A stretch of DNA of 64,000 bases from Clostridiales bacterium (GCA_004554705.1 SFKS01000001.1:124001-188000), one strand, 5' to 3'. Positions 1 through 10,672 are shown, numbered from the stretch's first letter. Notes: a model not told the origin generated them from the letters alone. Translations and numbers: made by a program.

Positions 1-2
1 CT

Positions 3-227
3 ATGCAAAAAGCAATGTCTTGGATGGGTATTCAACTTAATACTGTGAATGATACAAGTAATTCTAAGCTATCTGAGCTTTTAATTCAAGGAAACGATAT
101 GGGAATTATAAAAGGCACTAAATTATTAAATAATCATTCTTTTTTAGATAGTGAGATTAAAAATATTTTATCTGACTTTGTTAGGTTGCAAGAAAAAAAT
201 ATAGATGATTTAAAGAAATATTTATAA
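3..227 (+). CDS. C-terminal part of a small helical protein of unknown function
   Basis: An open frame of 74 codons runs from the window edge to a TAA. The first visible ATG is two bases from the edge, so the real start may lie upstream and the protein may be longer. The sequence is polar and predicted mostly helical, with no signal peptide or membrane segment. I do not recognise the family with confidence; the style is that of small helical sporulation-associated proteins, but that is only an impression. It ends in a strong terminator shared with the convergent glucan synthase gene. Confidence 0.55.
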   Translation: MQKAMSWMGIQLNTVNDTSNSKLSELLIQGNDMGIIKGTKLLNNHSFLDSEIKNILSDFVRLQEKNIDDLKKYL

Positions 228-230
228 TAA

Positions 231-270
231 AAAATCCTAAGTGGGAATTTTTCCTACTTAGGATTTTTTT
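231..270. terminator. Bidirectional intrinsic terminator
   Basis: A stem AAATCCTAAGT/ACTTAGGATTT is flanked by A-rich and T-rich runs on both sides. It lies between the convergent stop codons of the first small gene and the glucan synthase gene, so it can end transcription from either side. Confidence 0.85.
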
Positions 271-3200
271 ACATATATACTTCTACTTCATATATTCCGC
301 CTTCACCATTTAGTGTAATTTGTTTTTCTTTTACTTCTTGTCCATTTAAATAAAGTTTTTCTACTCCTGTGTTTTTGCCATTTTCGTTTTTTACCTTGAT
401 GTTGTATATGCTATTTTTGTATCTATATTTTATAATATATTCTTTCCAGTCTCTTGGAATACATGGTTCTAGTTTTAAAACATTGTTCTTTATATTTAAT
501 CCCAAAATATTTTCTATACCTGCTTTATAAAACCAACTGCTTGAACCTGTATACCAAGTCCATCCACCCCTTCCTGTCATTCCTTCTGCTCCATATATAT
601 CTGCTGGTATTACATAAGGTTCTACTTTGTACTTTAGTGCTGTTTCTTTTGTTCTTGAGTGTTCTATTGGATTTATCATTCTATAATATTCTAATGCCTT
701 ATCTCCAAATCCTAGTTTTGTAAATGCAATTATTGCCCACATAGCTGCATGTGTGTATTGTCCTCCATTTTCTCTTACTCCTGGGAGATATGCTTTTATA
801 TATCCTGGCTCCATTTTTGTTTTATTAAATGGTGGATCTAGTAGTTTTATTATTCCATTTTCTTTATCTATTAGATGGTTTTCTAAGCTTTCCATTGATA
901 TATATTTTTTGTCATTATCTGCTGCTCCTGATATTACTCCCCAACTTTGAGATATACTATCTATTCTACATTCTTCATTCTCAATACTGCCTATTGGTTC
1001 TCCTTCGTCAGTAAAAGCTCTTTTAAACCATCTTCCATCCCATCCTGCTGAATTTAATGCTTTTTTGAGTTTTTCTCGTATTTTATCATATTTATCAGTC
1101 CTTTCATGATCATCAATTTCTTCACATATTGGTATAAATCTTTTTAATATTTCATATAAGAAGAATCCTAGCCATACGCTCTCACCTTTTTTCTTGTTTC
1201 CTACTGTGTTTAAACCATCATTCCAGTCTCCTGATCCTATTTTAGGAAGTCCATTTTCTCCAAAGTTAAGTGACTTTTCTATTGCTTTTATACAATGTTC
1301 ATATATGCTACCTTTTATATCTGATTCCAAATACAAGTCATATTTTTCGTCTATTCCTTCTTCAAGTGGCTCACCCTGCAAATATGGCACTTCTATATTT
1401 AAAAATTCTTTATCTCCCGTATATTCTATATATTCACTTACAACATAACATAGCCACAATAAGTCGTCTGAAAATCTTGTTCTAATACCTCTTTTAGTTT
1501 CTTCATGCCACCAATGTTCTACGTCTCCTTCTATAAATTGATGTCTTGCCTGAATTAGTATTTGATTTTTCATTAACTCTGGTGCAATATATTTTAATCC
1601 CAGAGTGTCTTGGAGTTGATCTCTAAAGCCTATTGCACCACCTGATTGATAATATCCTGTTCTAGCCCAAAGGCGTGATACAATAGTTTGATAAATAGCC
1701 CACCCATTAAGCATTATATTCATAGATTCTAGTGGCGTTTTTACTTGTATTCTTGTTAATAATTCATACCAGAACCTTTTTACCTGATTTAGTTCTTCTC
1801 TTACATTTGATATTTTAGAATATTTATATGCTGTGTCCTTTGCTTTTAATAAATTTTCTTCTTCTCCTAAAAATAGTACTAGCTCTTTACTTTCATATCC
1901 CTCTAGTTGAATTTCTAATTCAATTGCTATACAAGAGTTTTTTCCAAGTCCGTTTTGATTTCCTAGATTTACTGTATTTATTGCTTTTGGTTTGTTTATC
2001 TTACCTTGACCAATAAAGTCATCTTTACTTCCTGTAAATGATTTTATTTTTTCACTACTTCCGCAATATACTATTTGTCCTTTAAAGTTGTCTGTATATA
2101 AATTTTCTGCTGTTACTACATTGTTGTTCATTTGAACATATATATATCCATTTGTTTGTGTTTCATCTTCTCCTAGAACTGGTTTTATATAGTATAAAAT
2201 TTTTAAGTTTTTCTTTTCGTTTGAAGTGTTTTTTAATTTAAAAATATTTACCTTCACTCTGTCTTCTTTTGCTACAAAGCTTTCTAGTTCTTGGATTATT
2301 TGATTTTTTATTGTTTTTACTATTACATATCCAAAGCCGTACTTTATATGATATTCTTGAGGCGTTACTGTTATATTATCACATAAACTCCAGTATTCTC
2401 CTGTTTCTTTATTTTTAATATATATTATTTCAGATGGAATGTCTGTATTGCTACTATTATTCCATGCTGAAATTCTATTTAATCTGCTATTTTGATTCCA
2501 TGTAAAACCTCCTAAGTTTTGTGTTATGATTGTACCGAAATTCGGATTGGCTAGAATATTAGACCATGCTGTTGGCAATTTATTATTTTTGTTTATTTTT
2601 ATTCTATATTCCAATTCATCTTCTGAAAAACCTCCATAATCATTATAATATTTTAAATTGTCATAATCCTCTGATATTGTTTCTAATTGGTTGTCTTGAA
2701 TAAAAACTTTTTTCTCCTCTTCGCCAATATTTTTTATTTTTTCTTCATGTTCTTCCTCTAAATCTTTGAGTTGCATATCGATATTACCAAGTGCTGCATT
2801 TAATATTAAATTGCTTCTAAATTCTAGTAAATCCCTATCTTCTTGTGATATTTCTTTTTCATTTATTACAAATATTCCTCCAAATATATTTTTTAAAAAT
2901 GCTAATTGCTTATTCTGTATTTCATTTTCTATTTCAAATTTTATAAAATGTTCATAGCTATTTTTTTCTTCATTTAGAATTACTAAATCTATTTTAATAT
3001 TTTTACTTCGAAAAAATTCAATGGCTTTCAAGCAATCTCTTATTACATGTATATCGTTTACATCTTTTATTTTAACTAATAGAATGGGTAAATCGCCTGA
3101 TATTCCAAATTTCCAAAGCTCACTTTGAGAGTATGTTCTTTTTGGTAATTTTTCTAATATTTCTTTTTTCATTGGGTTTTGAAATATTAGATATGATAAC

Positions 3201-6200
3201 ATTTTTTGGTATTTTTCTATATCTTTTCCCCTTAATCCAAAATATATTGCTTCCGCTTCGGTTTTAGCTTTTGATAATTCAAAAGTTTTTGAGATTGTGT
3301 TTGAATTTAGATATTTTTGTAGTATTCTGCTTACATTTTCTTCTTCATATCCTACTGACAAAATCCAATCCAATGTTACAATTTCTCGTGGTAGTACTTT
3401 AACTGTTCTCTTTATTGCTAATATTGGGTCTGTTACTAGATTTAAACTTTTAGAAAATGGTTTTGAGTTTTTTATAGATTCTGGTGTTTGGAAGTTTCCT
3501 TTTCCCATAAATTTTTCTTTATCAAGTTCGTATTCTAAGTCTCCTACTATTTCTCCCTCTGTATATAAAGCAACCCCTGCGTATATATCAATTTGTTTAT
3601 TTCCGCGTTTTTTTCTCTTTATTAAGATATTGCCATTCCCAATTTCTTTAAATGTTAAAAATAGATTATTAAAAGCTGTATGAGCGTAGTCTTGCAGAGC
3701 AGTTGATAATACTGGTTCAAAGAATCCTGTCACCTCTAACGTTTCTACATTATTTCCATTATTTGTCAGTTCTAATCTTCTTATTTCTACTGCCTCCTCT
3801 GGTGCTACTGTTATCTTTGTTTTAACCTCTATATTTCCCTCTATTTTTGTATATTGAATTTTATCTGGAGAAAATGTTATTTTGCTTTTTTGTTCTGGTG
3901 TATTTCTATAGATTTCTTTTGTACTTAAATTTTTAATATAAAAGAAAATTCCTTGATCATAATCTGCTGTTTCTTTATATCTATTTATCAATATATCGTT
4001 AAATTGGCTATACCCTATTCCTTTTAGATTTGATACTACTGTATATTTTCCGTTTGAAATGACATTTGACGTATTTAGATTTGTATTTGTTTTTGTGAAT
4101 ATTTTTTCTGTATAGTTTTCATAGTCTTTTAATTTTAGTTTCTCTACTTTTTCTTTACTTTCTTTTGTTATTATTGCTTTATCTGGCATACGTTCTTGAA
4201 GTAAAATATCTATGGCTTCTATTTCTGGATTTCTACTAAATCTTTTAACTAAAATCTTATCATTTATCAAATTATTTATTGAGAGTAGTATTAGCCCTTG
4301 ATGGTGTGCCATATATGTTTTTACTGGTTCATATGATTTACCATATTTTAATCTTGATATTGTATAATCTATTGATTCATAAAATCCATATTCTCCATAC
4401 ATTTCTTGTTTTTCTAGCTGTTTCAAGTTTTCTATAGCCGCTTTAGGATCATATATCATGCTTAAGAATATTCCGTATGCTGATACTACCATATCATCCT
4501 CTAGTCCTCTTTTTAATCCAAGCCAAGGTATTCCAAATGCTTTGTACTGATAATTATTATTTAAATCTCTCAAATTAAACGCTGCCTCAGAAATTCCCCA
4601 TGGAATTCCTAATTTTTTGGCATATTCCTTTTGACTCATTATCATAAATCTGCAAGATTCATCTAATAAGCTACCTTTGTATGTTTTAATATTTATATTT
4701 GGCATTAGATATTCAAAAGCAGTTCCTGACCAAGAAATTAATCCTTTATATCTGTTTAAGGTTGTTAATGTTCTGCTTAAACTACTCCAATGTTTTAATG
4801 GCACATCTTTTTTTGCTATTGCTATTAAGCTCGCCTGTCTTGCTTCAGAGGCTAGCAAATCATAATATGAATCTGTTATTTTGTTTTCTTCAATATTAAA
4901 TCCTATTGAAAATATCCTCTTTTTGCTGTCATATAATACTGCAAAATTGGTATTATTAATTAGAGTGTCTATTCTATTTATTAGGTCTTCTTCTTTTGTT
5001 GTTTCTAATATAAATTCTTTTAAAGTATATAAATAACCTACAAAGTTTCCACTATCTACTGTTGAAATGTATCTTGGAGTTAATGGTGCTAAGTTTAAAG
5101 TATTATACCAATTATATAGATGCCCATTCCATTTACTAAGTCTTTCAATGGTATCAAGCATTTTTTTTATTATATTTATTGCATTTTCTAAGGTAATAAA
5201 TCCCAAATCATAGCTTGAGCATACTGTCAATAGCCCTAGCCCAATATTGGTTGGAGAAGTTCTATGTGCTATTTTTTCTTTTCTATCTTCTTGATAATTA
5301 TCTGGAGGCAGATAATTATTTTCTTCATTTATATTTTCTTCAAAAAATTTCCAAGTTCTTTTTGCGATTTCTAGGCAGTACTCTTTATCTTGTTTGCTTA
5401 TTTTTGAAATTAATTTTTCTTCTTTTTCTTCTTGACTTATATACCATGCTATTATTGGTGCAATAGCAAATAAAACTCCAAAAACTAGAAATGAAATTTT
5501 AAAGTTTATTATTGTTAATACTATTAGTATTGCACTTGTAATTAAATTTGGCAGCATATTTTTATAATATGCACCTAAAGTATTTTTGCTTTGTCTTTCT
5601 GCCTCTTCAGATGTCATCCATTCTAGCAAATTTTGTTTAGATATATTCATTCTGTATATGGTTTTTACTATAGCATTTAAATTTGAATATGCTTTACTTG
5701 GGAGAAATAATATTTCTAAAAATCCTCTCATAATGCTTGCTTTTATTCCACTTATTGATTTTAAAAGGTTTCTATGTGCCGATATGGATTCAGAATTTAT
5801 GCTCTTTTTGAATATAATATAGTTGGCTATATCTAATATCGTTGGAAATAATAAAGTTGTTATCGCAAGTATTAATATTGAGGTTGCAGAAACGTTACAA
5901 ATTTCGAGTGCTCCAGCAATAATTAGCATTATTGCTACTGTCACTGTTATAAGGCTTCGCCTTAAATTGTCTAATATTTTAAATTTTGATAAGCTGTTTA
6001 ATGGATTTACTTTTTTGCTTTTATCTCTTATTGTTATTATATTGGTACACCATGTTGCTATTTGCCAGTCTCCTCTAATCCATCTATGTTGTCTCGCAAT
6101 GTAGCTGTTATATTTAGATGGAAATCCGTCTAATACTAAAATATCTGTGGCCAGACCACATCTTAAATAGCTTCCTTCTAGCAAGTCATGGCTTAGAACT

Positions 6201-8323
6201 GTATTTTCTGGAATTTCATTGTATAAAACCTTGTGAAATAGTTCTAAATCATATATGCCTTTTCCTGTGAAAATTCCCTCTCCAAAGTTATCTTGATAAA
6301 CATCAGAAATAGCATTTGTATAAAAATCCGTTCCACCTGCTCCTGCGTATATTTTAGCAAATAAACTTTTTCGGCTTGAAGTCAAGTCTACTCCTACTCT
6401 TGGTTGAACAAGTGCATGTCCATCTATTATAATATTTTTACTTTTATCTAATACTGGCTTATTTAGAATATGTGCCATTGTTCCTATTAGCTCTTTTGCA
6501 GATTCTAATACTAAATTTGTATCTGCATCTAATGTTATTATATATTTTATATTTAATTTATCTTTTATTGTATTTACTTTAAATTTATTATTTCCAGTTA
6601 TAAGAAATTCATTAAACTGGCAAAGCATACCTCTTTTTCTTTCCCATCCTAGATAACACTTTTCCCCTCTGCTCCAAACTCTGTTTCTATAAAGAAAATA
6701 GAATTTTTCTTTTTTATCTTTTGCATATTTTTCATTTAATATTTTAGATTGTTTTAAGCCCTCTTCTATTACTTCTTTATCAAAAGATTCTATTTCATTT
6801 TTGGAGGCTGTACAGTCTCCAAGCAATGTAAAATATATATTTTCCTCTTTATTTGCCAAATAATATATTTCCATTTTTTTAAATAGCTCTTCCACTTTTT
6901 CTTTTGTATTTATAATTGTCGGAATGACTACCATAGTGCTATATTCAATAGGTATTCCTTCTTGCAATGATAATTTCGGTAATATTTTAGGATTTACTGC
7001 TTTTACTAAGATATAATTTAATGTTTGAACATATATCTCAGAAATTGGGATTATTGCAAAGATTGTTGATATAATAGCTATCACTAAATTGGTTGTTTTG
7101 TAAACATATGCTCCAAAGGCTAAACTTAAAATCATTGTGGCAGCATAAATTGAGATAATATATTTTTTTGCTTTTTTATTATCTTTTTTGTATTTTAGTC
7201 CAAGCTCTTTATTTAAAATATATCTTCCTCTATCTATTAAATAGTATCCTATATGTTTTTTCTTTTCTTGTTTTGCTTTATTGGCTAATTCTAATGTTTT
7301 CTTCGCTATATATATTTCAGACATTTTCGTTTTTTGTGATATTTTTTTTATTTCGGCTCTATAATATTCTTTTGTTTTATAATCCATTTTTTCATATACA
7401 TTGGCTGGATCTTGTTTTAGTAATGACTCTACTCCGTTAATTTCTTCAAATAAATTTAAAAAATTAATTCTGGCAATTTCTCTTATACTTGTTATGCCAT
7501 TGCCTATTGCTACTTTTTGAATGGCTATATCGAAATGTTCTTTTCTTATTACCTCTGAAACACTTAACCCCAATTTGTTTACTTGTTCTTCAAGAATATT
7601 TAAATAAGCATTTCCTGTTTTTCCATACTTTTTTAGTTTATATGACATATATTCTATAAATGGATAACTTGAATTTTGATACATTCTTGTATTTTCTCTT
7701 ATTTTCTTATATTCTTGCTTATTCGTTTCTTTTTTTTCTATCAGTCTTTCTACAATTTCTTCTACTTTATATTTTTGTATTTGACTTACATATATTTTTT
7801 CACAAACTCCTCGTATATTTTCTATTATTGCTAATTCTAAAAAGGTGGGAAGATTCCATATTTCCTCCATGTTCAGTGTTTTTTTACGTTCATATGCTAG
7901 TAAACTAGTTTTAAGTATCTCTTCATCTATTTTATTATCTGTATATGCTACTATTTCTGTCGCAAGGACATATATTCTTGCAAATCCTTTATATAAGCCA
8001 TTATTAATTCCCGGAAAGTTTTTATATTTTTTTTGAGTTAGTTCATTTCTTATATTTTTTACCGTTTCCTCTATTAGGTAGAAATTATCTAATAGCCACT
8101 CTCCTGCTGGATATATGCTTATTCCTTTTTTTATGTGTTCGTTTAATAATGTATATGTTTTTTGTATAAATCTGAAATTATCATTTAAACGGTCTATTGG
8201 ATATGTTTCTATATTGCTAGTTCTTAGTGTCTCATTATTAACAGCCATTTTTTCCATATACATTTGTAATTGTTCTTTATCTAAAGCCGCACCTTTAATA
8301 TTTAAATATCTCTTTTTTTTCAA
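269..8323 (-). CDS. Giant cyclic beta-1,2-glucan synthase-like protein (GT84-GH94)
   Basis: This is a roughly 2,680-residue membrane glycosyltransferase/phosphorylase of the NdvB/cyclic beta-1,2-glucan synthase type. Membrane segments lie near residues 395-445, 800-850 and 940-980. Between the first two sits the glycosyltransferase domain, with LDADTNL near 610 and QHRWIRGDW near 760. A glucoamylase-like section, two carbohydrate-binding sections and a C-terminal GH94 domain follow, the last with GSGDWNDGLN near 2,377 containing the catalytic Asp. It probably makes or remodels beta-1,2-glucans at the membrane. I choose a TTG start at 8323 because GAGGG lies 7 bases upstream; the frame is open to an ATG at 8356, but that codon has no ribosome binding site. 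No CGG codon occurs in the whole gene. Confidence 0.88.
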   Translation of the reverse strand: MKKKRYLNIKGAALDKEQLQMYMEKMAVNNETLRTSNIETYPIDRLNDNFRFIQKTYTLLNEHIKKGISIYPAGEWLLDNFYLIEETVKNIRNELTQKKYKNFPGINNGLYKGFARIYVLATEIVAYTDNKIDEEILKTSLLAYERKKTLNMEEIWNLPTFLELAIIENIRGVCEKIYVSQIQKYKVEEIVERLIEKKETNKQEYKKIRENTRMYQNSSYPFIEYMSYKLKKYGKTGNAYLNILEEQVNKLGLSVSEVIRKEHFDIAIQKVAIGNGITSIREIARINFLNLFEEINGVESLLKQDPANVYEKMDYKTKEYYRAEIKKISQKTKMSEIYIAKKTLELANKAKQEKKKHIGYYLIDRGRYILNKELGLKYKKDNKKAKKYIISIYAATMILSLAFGAYVYKTTNLVIAIISTIFAIIPISEIYVQTLNYILVKAVNPKILPKLSLQEGIPIEYSTMVVIPTIINTKEKVEELFKKMEIYYLANKEENIYFTLLGDCTASKNEIESFDKEVIEEGLKQSKILNEKYAKDKKEKFYFLYRNRVWSRGEKCYLGWERKRGMLCQFNEFLITGNNKFKVNTIKDKLNIKYIITLDADTNLVLESAKELIGTMAHILNKPVLDKSKNIIIDGHALVQPRVGVDLTSSRKSLFAKIYAGAGGTDFYTNAISDVYQDNFGEGIFTGKGIYDLELFHKVLYNEIPENTVLSHDLLEGSYLRCGLATDILVLDGFPSKYNSYIARQHRWIRGDWQIATWCTNIITIRDKSKKVNPLNSLSKFKILDNLRRSLITVTVAIMLIIAGALEICNVSATSILILAITTLLFPTILDIANYIIFKKSINSESISAHRNLLKSISGIKASIMRGFLEILFLPSKAYSNLNAIVKTIYRMNISKQNLLEWMTSEEAERQSKNTLGAYYKNMLPNLITSAILIVLTIINFKISFLVFGVLFAIAPIIAWYISQEEKEEKLISKISKQDKEYCLEIAKRTWKFFEENINEENNYLPPDNYQEDRKEKIAHRTSPTNIGLGLLTVCSSYDLGFITLENAINIIKKMLDTIERLSKWNGHLYNWYNTLNLAPLTPRYISTVDSGNFVGYLYTLKEFILETTKEEDLINRIDTLINNTNFAVLYDSKKRIFSIGFNIEENKITDSYYDLLASEARQASLIAIAKKDVPLKHWSSLSRTLTTLNRYKGLISWSGTAFEYLMPNINIKTYKGSLLDESCRFMIMSQKEYAKKLGIPWGISEAAFNLRDLNNNYQYKAFGIPWLGLKRGLEDDMVVSAYGIFLSMIYDPKAAIENLKQLEKQEMYGEYGFYESIDYTISRLKYGKSYEPVKTYMAHHQGLILLSINNLINDKILVKRFSRNPEIEAIDILLQERMPDKAIITKESKEKVEKLKLKDYENYTEKIFTKTNTNLNTSNVISNGKYTVVSNLKGIGYSQFNDILINRYKETADYDQGIFFYIKNLSTKEIYRNTPEQKSKITFSPDKIQYTKIEGNIEVKTKITVAPEEAVEIRRLELTNNGNNVETLEVTGFFEPVLSTALQDYAHTAFNNLFLTFKEIGNGNILIKRKKRGNKQIDIYAGVALYTEGEIVGDLEYELDKEKFMGKGNFQTPESIKNSKPFSKSLNLVTDPILAIKRTVKVLPREIVTLDWILSVGYEEENVSRILQKYLNSNTISKTFELSKAKTEAEAIYFGLRGKDIEKYQKMLSYLIFQNPMKKEILEKLPKRTYSQSELWKFGISGDLPILLVKIKDVNDIHVIRDCLKAIEFFRSKNIKIDLVILNEEKNSYEHFIKFEIENEIQNKQLAFLKNIFGGIFVINEKEISQEDRDLLEFRSNLILNAALGNIDMQLKDLEEEHEEKIKNIGEEEKKVFIQDNQLETISEDYDNLKYYNDYGGFSEDELEYRIKINKNNKLPTAWSNILANPNFGTIITQNLGGFTWNQNSRLNRISAWNNSSNTDIPSEIIYIKNKETGEYWSLCDNITVTPQEYHIKYGFGYVIVKTIKNQIIQELESFVAKEDRVKVNIFKLKNTSNEKKNLKILYYIKPVLGEDETQTNGYIYVQMNNNVVTAENLYTDNFKGQIVYCGSSEKIKSFTGSKDDFIGQGKINKPKAINTVNLGNQNGLGKNSCIAIELEIQLEGYESKELVLFLGEEENLLKAKDTAYKYSKISNVREELNQVKRFWYELLTRIQVKTPLESMNIMLNGWAIYQTIVSRLWARTGYYQSGGAIGFRDQLQDTLGLKYIAPELMKNQILIQARHQFIEGDVEHWWHEETKRGIRTRFSDDLLWLCYVVSEYIEYTGDKEFLNIEVPYLQGEPLEEGIDEKYDLYLESDIKGSIYEHCIKAIEKSLNFGENGLPKIGSGDWNDGLNTVGNKKKGESVWLGFFLYEILKRFIPICEEIDDHERTDKYDKIREKLKKALNSAGWDGRWFKRAFTDEGEPIGSIENEECRIDSISQSWGVISGAADNDKKYISMESLENHLIDKENGIIKLLDPPFNKTKMEPGYIKAYLPGVRENGGQYTHAAMWAIIAFTKLGFGDKALEYYRMINPIEHSRTKETALKYKVEPYVIPADIYGAEGMTGRGGWTWYTGSSSWFYKAGIENILGLNIKNNVLKLEPCIPRDWKEYIIKYRYKNSIYNIKVKNENGKNTGVEKLYLNGQEVKEKQITLNGEGGIYEVEVYM

Positions 8324-8383
8324 AATAAAACCCTCTTTAATGGTAAATTTATTCATATTTTTACCATTAAAAAGGGTTTTATT
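8324..8383 (-). promoter_or_regulatory. Long hairpin sequestering the ribosome binding site of the glucan synthase gene
   Basis: Two 24-base arms (8324-8347 and 8360-8383) are complementary with a single G-U pair and enclose a 12-base loop. In the transcript the 3' arm contains the GAGGG ribosome binding site and ends directly at the TTG start, while the 5' arm supplies the complementary ACCCTTTTT. Nothing resembling a T-run follows, so a translational control hairpin is more likely than a terminator. Confidence 0.6.
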
Positions 8384-8436
8384 CTATATTTTATAAATTT
8401 ATTTTTCTCTGCCCACAGTATCTTATTGTTCATATT

Positions 8437-9087
8437 TTATGGGTGTGCATTGCTCGTCCCTACTAGTTTACTTGTTCCTAATCTGTCTGCTCCTGCTTTT
8501 ATGAATTCTTCTGCGTCTTTAAAATTTTTTATACCTCCTGCTGCTTTTATTTTTTTTCCATTTGTGATATAGTTTTTAAATAGTTTTATGTCTTCTATTT
8601 TTGCTCCTTCTACACTAAATCCTGTTGATGTTTTTATATAATCTGCATCTGAATTTGATATTATTTCACACATTTTTATCTTTTCTTCCTCTGTTAGCAA
8701 GCATGCTTCTATTATTACTTTTAATATTTTCCCATTGCATTTTGCTTTTACTGAATTTATTTCATTTAATAAGTATTCATAGTTTCTTTCCTTTAATTTT
8801 CCTATGTTTATTACCATATCAATTTCGTCTGCTCCATCTATTATAGCTTGTTCTGTTTCAAACATTTTAACTGCAGTTGTATTATATCCATTTGGAAATC
8901 CTATAACTGTACATATTTTCATTTTGTTTCCAACGTAGTTTTTTGCTTGTTTTACATAGCTTGGTGGTATGCATACAGATGCTGTATCGTATTTTATAGC
9001 TTCATCACATAGCGTTTTTATCTCTGACCATGTTGATATTTGTTTTAATAAAGTATGATCAACTTTTCTTAATATTTCTTCTTTCAT
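8437..9087 (-). CDS. deoC: Deoxyribose-phosphate aldolase
   Basis: DeoC cleaves 2-deoxyribose-5-phosphate to glyceraldehyde-3-phosphate and acetaldehyde in deoxynucleoside salvage. The 216-residue length is normal for the family. Visible signatures are DHTLLK at the N-terminus, the VIIEACLL strand and YIKTSTGF, whose Lys is the Schiff-base residue. A GGAGG ribosome binding site sits 8 bases before the ATG. The gene is upstream of the glucan synthase gene on the same strand, separated by about 80 bases plus the hairpin, so cotranscription is possible. The expected deoxynucleoside operon partners are not here. Confidence 0.95.
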   Translation of the reverse strand: MKEEILRKVDHTLLKQISTWSEIKTLCDEAIKYDTASVCIPPSYVKQAKNYVGNKMKICTVIGFPNGYNTTAVKMFETEQAIIDGADEIDMVINIGKLKERNYEYLLNEINSVKAKCNGKILKVIIEACLLTEEEKIKMCEIISNSDADYIKTSTGFSVEGAKIEDIKLFKNYITNGKKIKAAGGIKNFKDAEEFIKAGADRLGTSKLVGTSNAHP

Positions 9088-9217
9088 AGATTATCCTCCA
9101 AAATTGTTACTATTCACCCTTAATTTACTAAATTCTCTTCTTTTATTGCTTTTTTTTTTTTATAATGTTATAATTTATTTAACATATTTTTACTAAAGAT
9201 TTAAGGATGTGATTTAA

Positions 9218-9538
9218 ATGGATAGTTTAAATTTAATTGATAAAGACATCGAATTAAACAATACTAATGATACTTTAGATGAATTGTCTCTTAATGAAAT
9301 TTTAAGTAATAAAGAGCCTGAGATGGATAAGCTAGACACTGTTTCAATTATTAATGAGGAGATATCTGTTGACAACAATGAGCTTGTTGAAACTGAAGAA
9401 GAGGAATGTACAGCACTTGTTGAGCTAAAGCCTCATAGTTTACTTGTTGCTCAGACAATGTTTAAAAAAAGTATTAAGATTTCCATTAAATCATTTTTAA
9501 TTTCTTTATCTCTCGGATTTTTAAATTTGTTTTTTTAA
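9218..9538 (+). CDS. Acidic protein with C-terminal hydrophobic anchor, unknown function
   Basis: This 106-residue protein has a strongly acidic, Asn/Asp/Glu-rich first 75 residues, then a basic patch (FKKSIKISIKS) and a short hydrophobic tail ending NLFF. The layout suggests a tail-anchored cytosolic domain, but no family is recognised. The ATG is preceded by AAGGATG at 9-10 bases, and a TATAAT-like -10 element lies in the upstream AT-rich stretch. A good terminator follows 6 bases after the stop, so it is probably a monocistronic gene divergent from deoC. Confidence 0.65.
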   Translation: MDSLNLIDKDIELNNTNDTLDELSLNEILSNKEPEMDKLDTVSIINEEISVDNNELVETEEEECTALVELKPHSLLVAQTMFKKSIKISIKSFLISLSLGFLNLFF

Positions 9539-9543
9539 AACTT

Positions 9544-9569
9544 CGCCCAATTTACAATTGGGCGTTTTT
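9544..9569. terminator. Intrinsic terminator
   Basis: The stem CGCCCAATT/AATTGGGCG is followed on the + strand by TTTTTGTTTTT. It ends the small acidic gene and may also serve mltG, which converges here. Confidence 0.85.
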
Positions 9570-9573
9570 GTTT

Positions 9574-10641
9574 TTAATATTCGTACCACATTCCTTTGTT
9601 TTGTAAATCTTTTATCATTTGTTGATGTTCTGAGTATGTTTTTGTAAAATATAGTTTTCCGTTTTTATCTGAAACAAAAAATAAATAATCTGTATCTGCT
9701 GGATTAATTACACTATCTAGGCTCATTTTACTTACGGAGCTAATAGGTCCTACAGGCAATTTCCCCTCCATACCTGGTCCTCGTGTATTATATGGATTAT
9801 CTTTGTCTATTTCTGATTGGTATAAGTCTCTGTCTCCCATATTAATTTTAGCTGAATAATATGTTGTGACACAACTTCCTAGTGACATGTTTTTTTCTAA
9901 TCTGTTGTAAAATACACTTGCTATATCTACTCTATCTTCTCTATTCATTCCTTCTGTTTCTACTATTGATGCAAGTGTTAATAATTGATGAATTGTATAT
10001 TTATTTTCTTCAATTTTTTGCTTATAAGGTTCTAATATTTCTTCCATTCTGTTTAACATTTTTTCAAATATTTCTTCAACTTTTATATCTTCATTTGATA
10101 AAGAATACGTGTCTGGAAATAGATACCCCTCTAGTGAATAATATATGTCTTTATTTTTTATTTCATCTGTTAAAAACCAATACTTTTCAATTAGTGTATC
10201 TATATATTCTTCATTTGCTAAGACATTGTATACATCTTCTTTACTATTGTTAGTTTTTGTCTCGATAATTTCAGCCAGCCACCACATTGGTTTTCCTTCT
10301 AAATATGTTATTGTTATTTGGTTTGGGTCAGACATTATACCTGTTTGTAGCATTTCTGCTATCTCTTTTAGGCTCATACTTTCTTTCAAATAATATGTAC
10401 CTGCTTTAAAATTTGATATTTTATTTAGTTTTACATATATTTTAAATGCTAATTTGTTTCTTATTAAATTATTGTTCTTAAGTATTTCTGCAATTTTATT
10501 TGCACCGCTTCCCATTGGAATTTCTATTTGTTTTTCTTCTATATTTTTACTTACTGGCATTGTTAATATTTTATATGTTCCTAAAATTAGTGTTATTATT
10601 GCTAAGATTGTTACTATTATTATCATTATTATTTTTTTCAT
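9574..10641 (-). CDS. mltG: Endolytic murein transglycosylase MltG
   Basis: MltG cuts nascent glycan strands of peptidoglycan at the membrane and so sets their length. The 355-residue protein has an N-terminal membrane anchor (residues about 4-24), a LysM-like section and the YceG catalytic domain. LASIVETEG carries the catalytic Glu near residue 225, and the C-terminal NPYNTR and GLPVGPI-like region is also present (LPVGPISS). Length is typical. It is followed upstream by the envelope gene at 10.7-11.8 kb, with about 30 bases between, so the two are likely cotranscribed. Confidence 0.95.
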   Translation of the reverse strand: MKKIIMIIIVTILAIITLILGTYKILTMPVSKNIEEKQIEIPMGSGANKIAEILKNNNLIRNKLAFKIYVKLNKISNFKAGTYYLKESMSLKEIAEMLQTGIMSDPNQITITYLEGKPMWWLAEIIETKTNNSKEDVYNVLANEEYIDTLIEKYWFLTDEIKNKDIYYSLEGYLFPDTYSLSNEDIKVEEIFEKMLNRMEEILEPYKQKIEENKYTIHQLLTLASIVETEGMNREDRVDIASVFYNRLEKNMSLGSCVTTYYSAKINMGDRDLYQSEIDKDNPYNTRGPGMEGKLPVGPISSVSKMSLDSVINPADTDYLFFVSDKNGKLYFTKTYSEHQQMIKDLQNKGMWYEY

Positions 10642-10672
10642 TTTTATTGTTCCTTTCTTTCCAAAAAAGCTA

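Noticed and set aside
454..8396. Numerous + strand ORFs of 60-130 codons over the glucan synthase gene
   Set aside because: They are antisense shadows rich in Leu/Phe/Ile/Tyr, without ribosome binding sites or family signatures.
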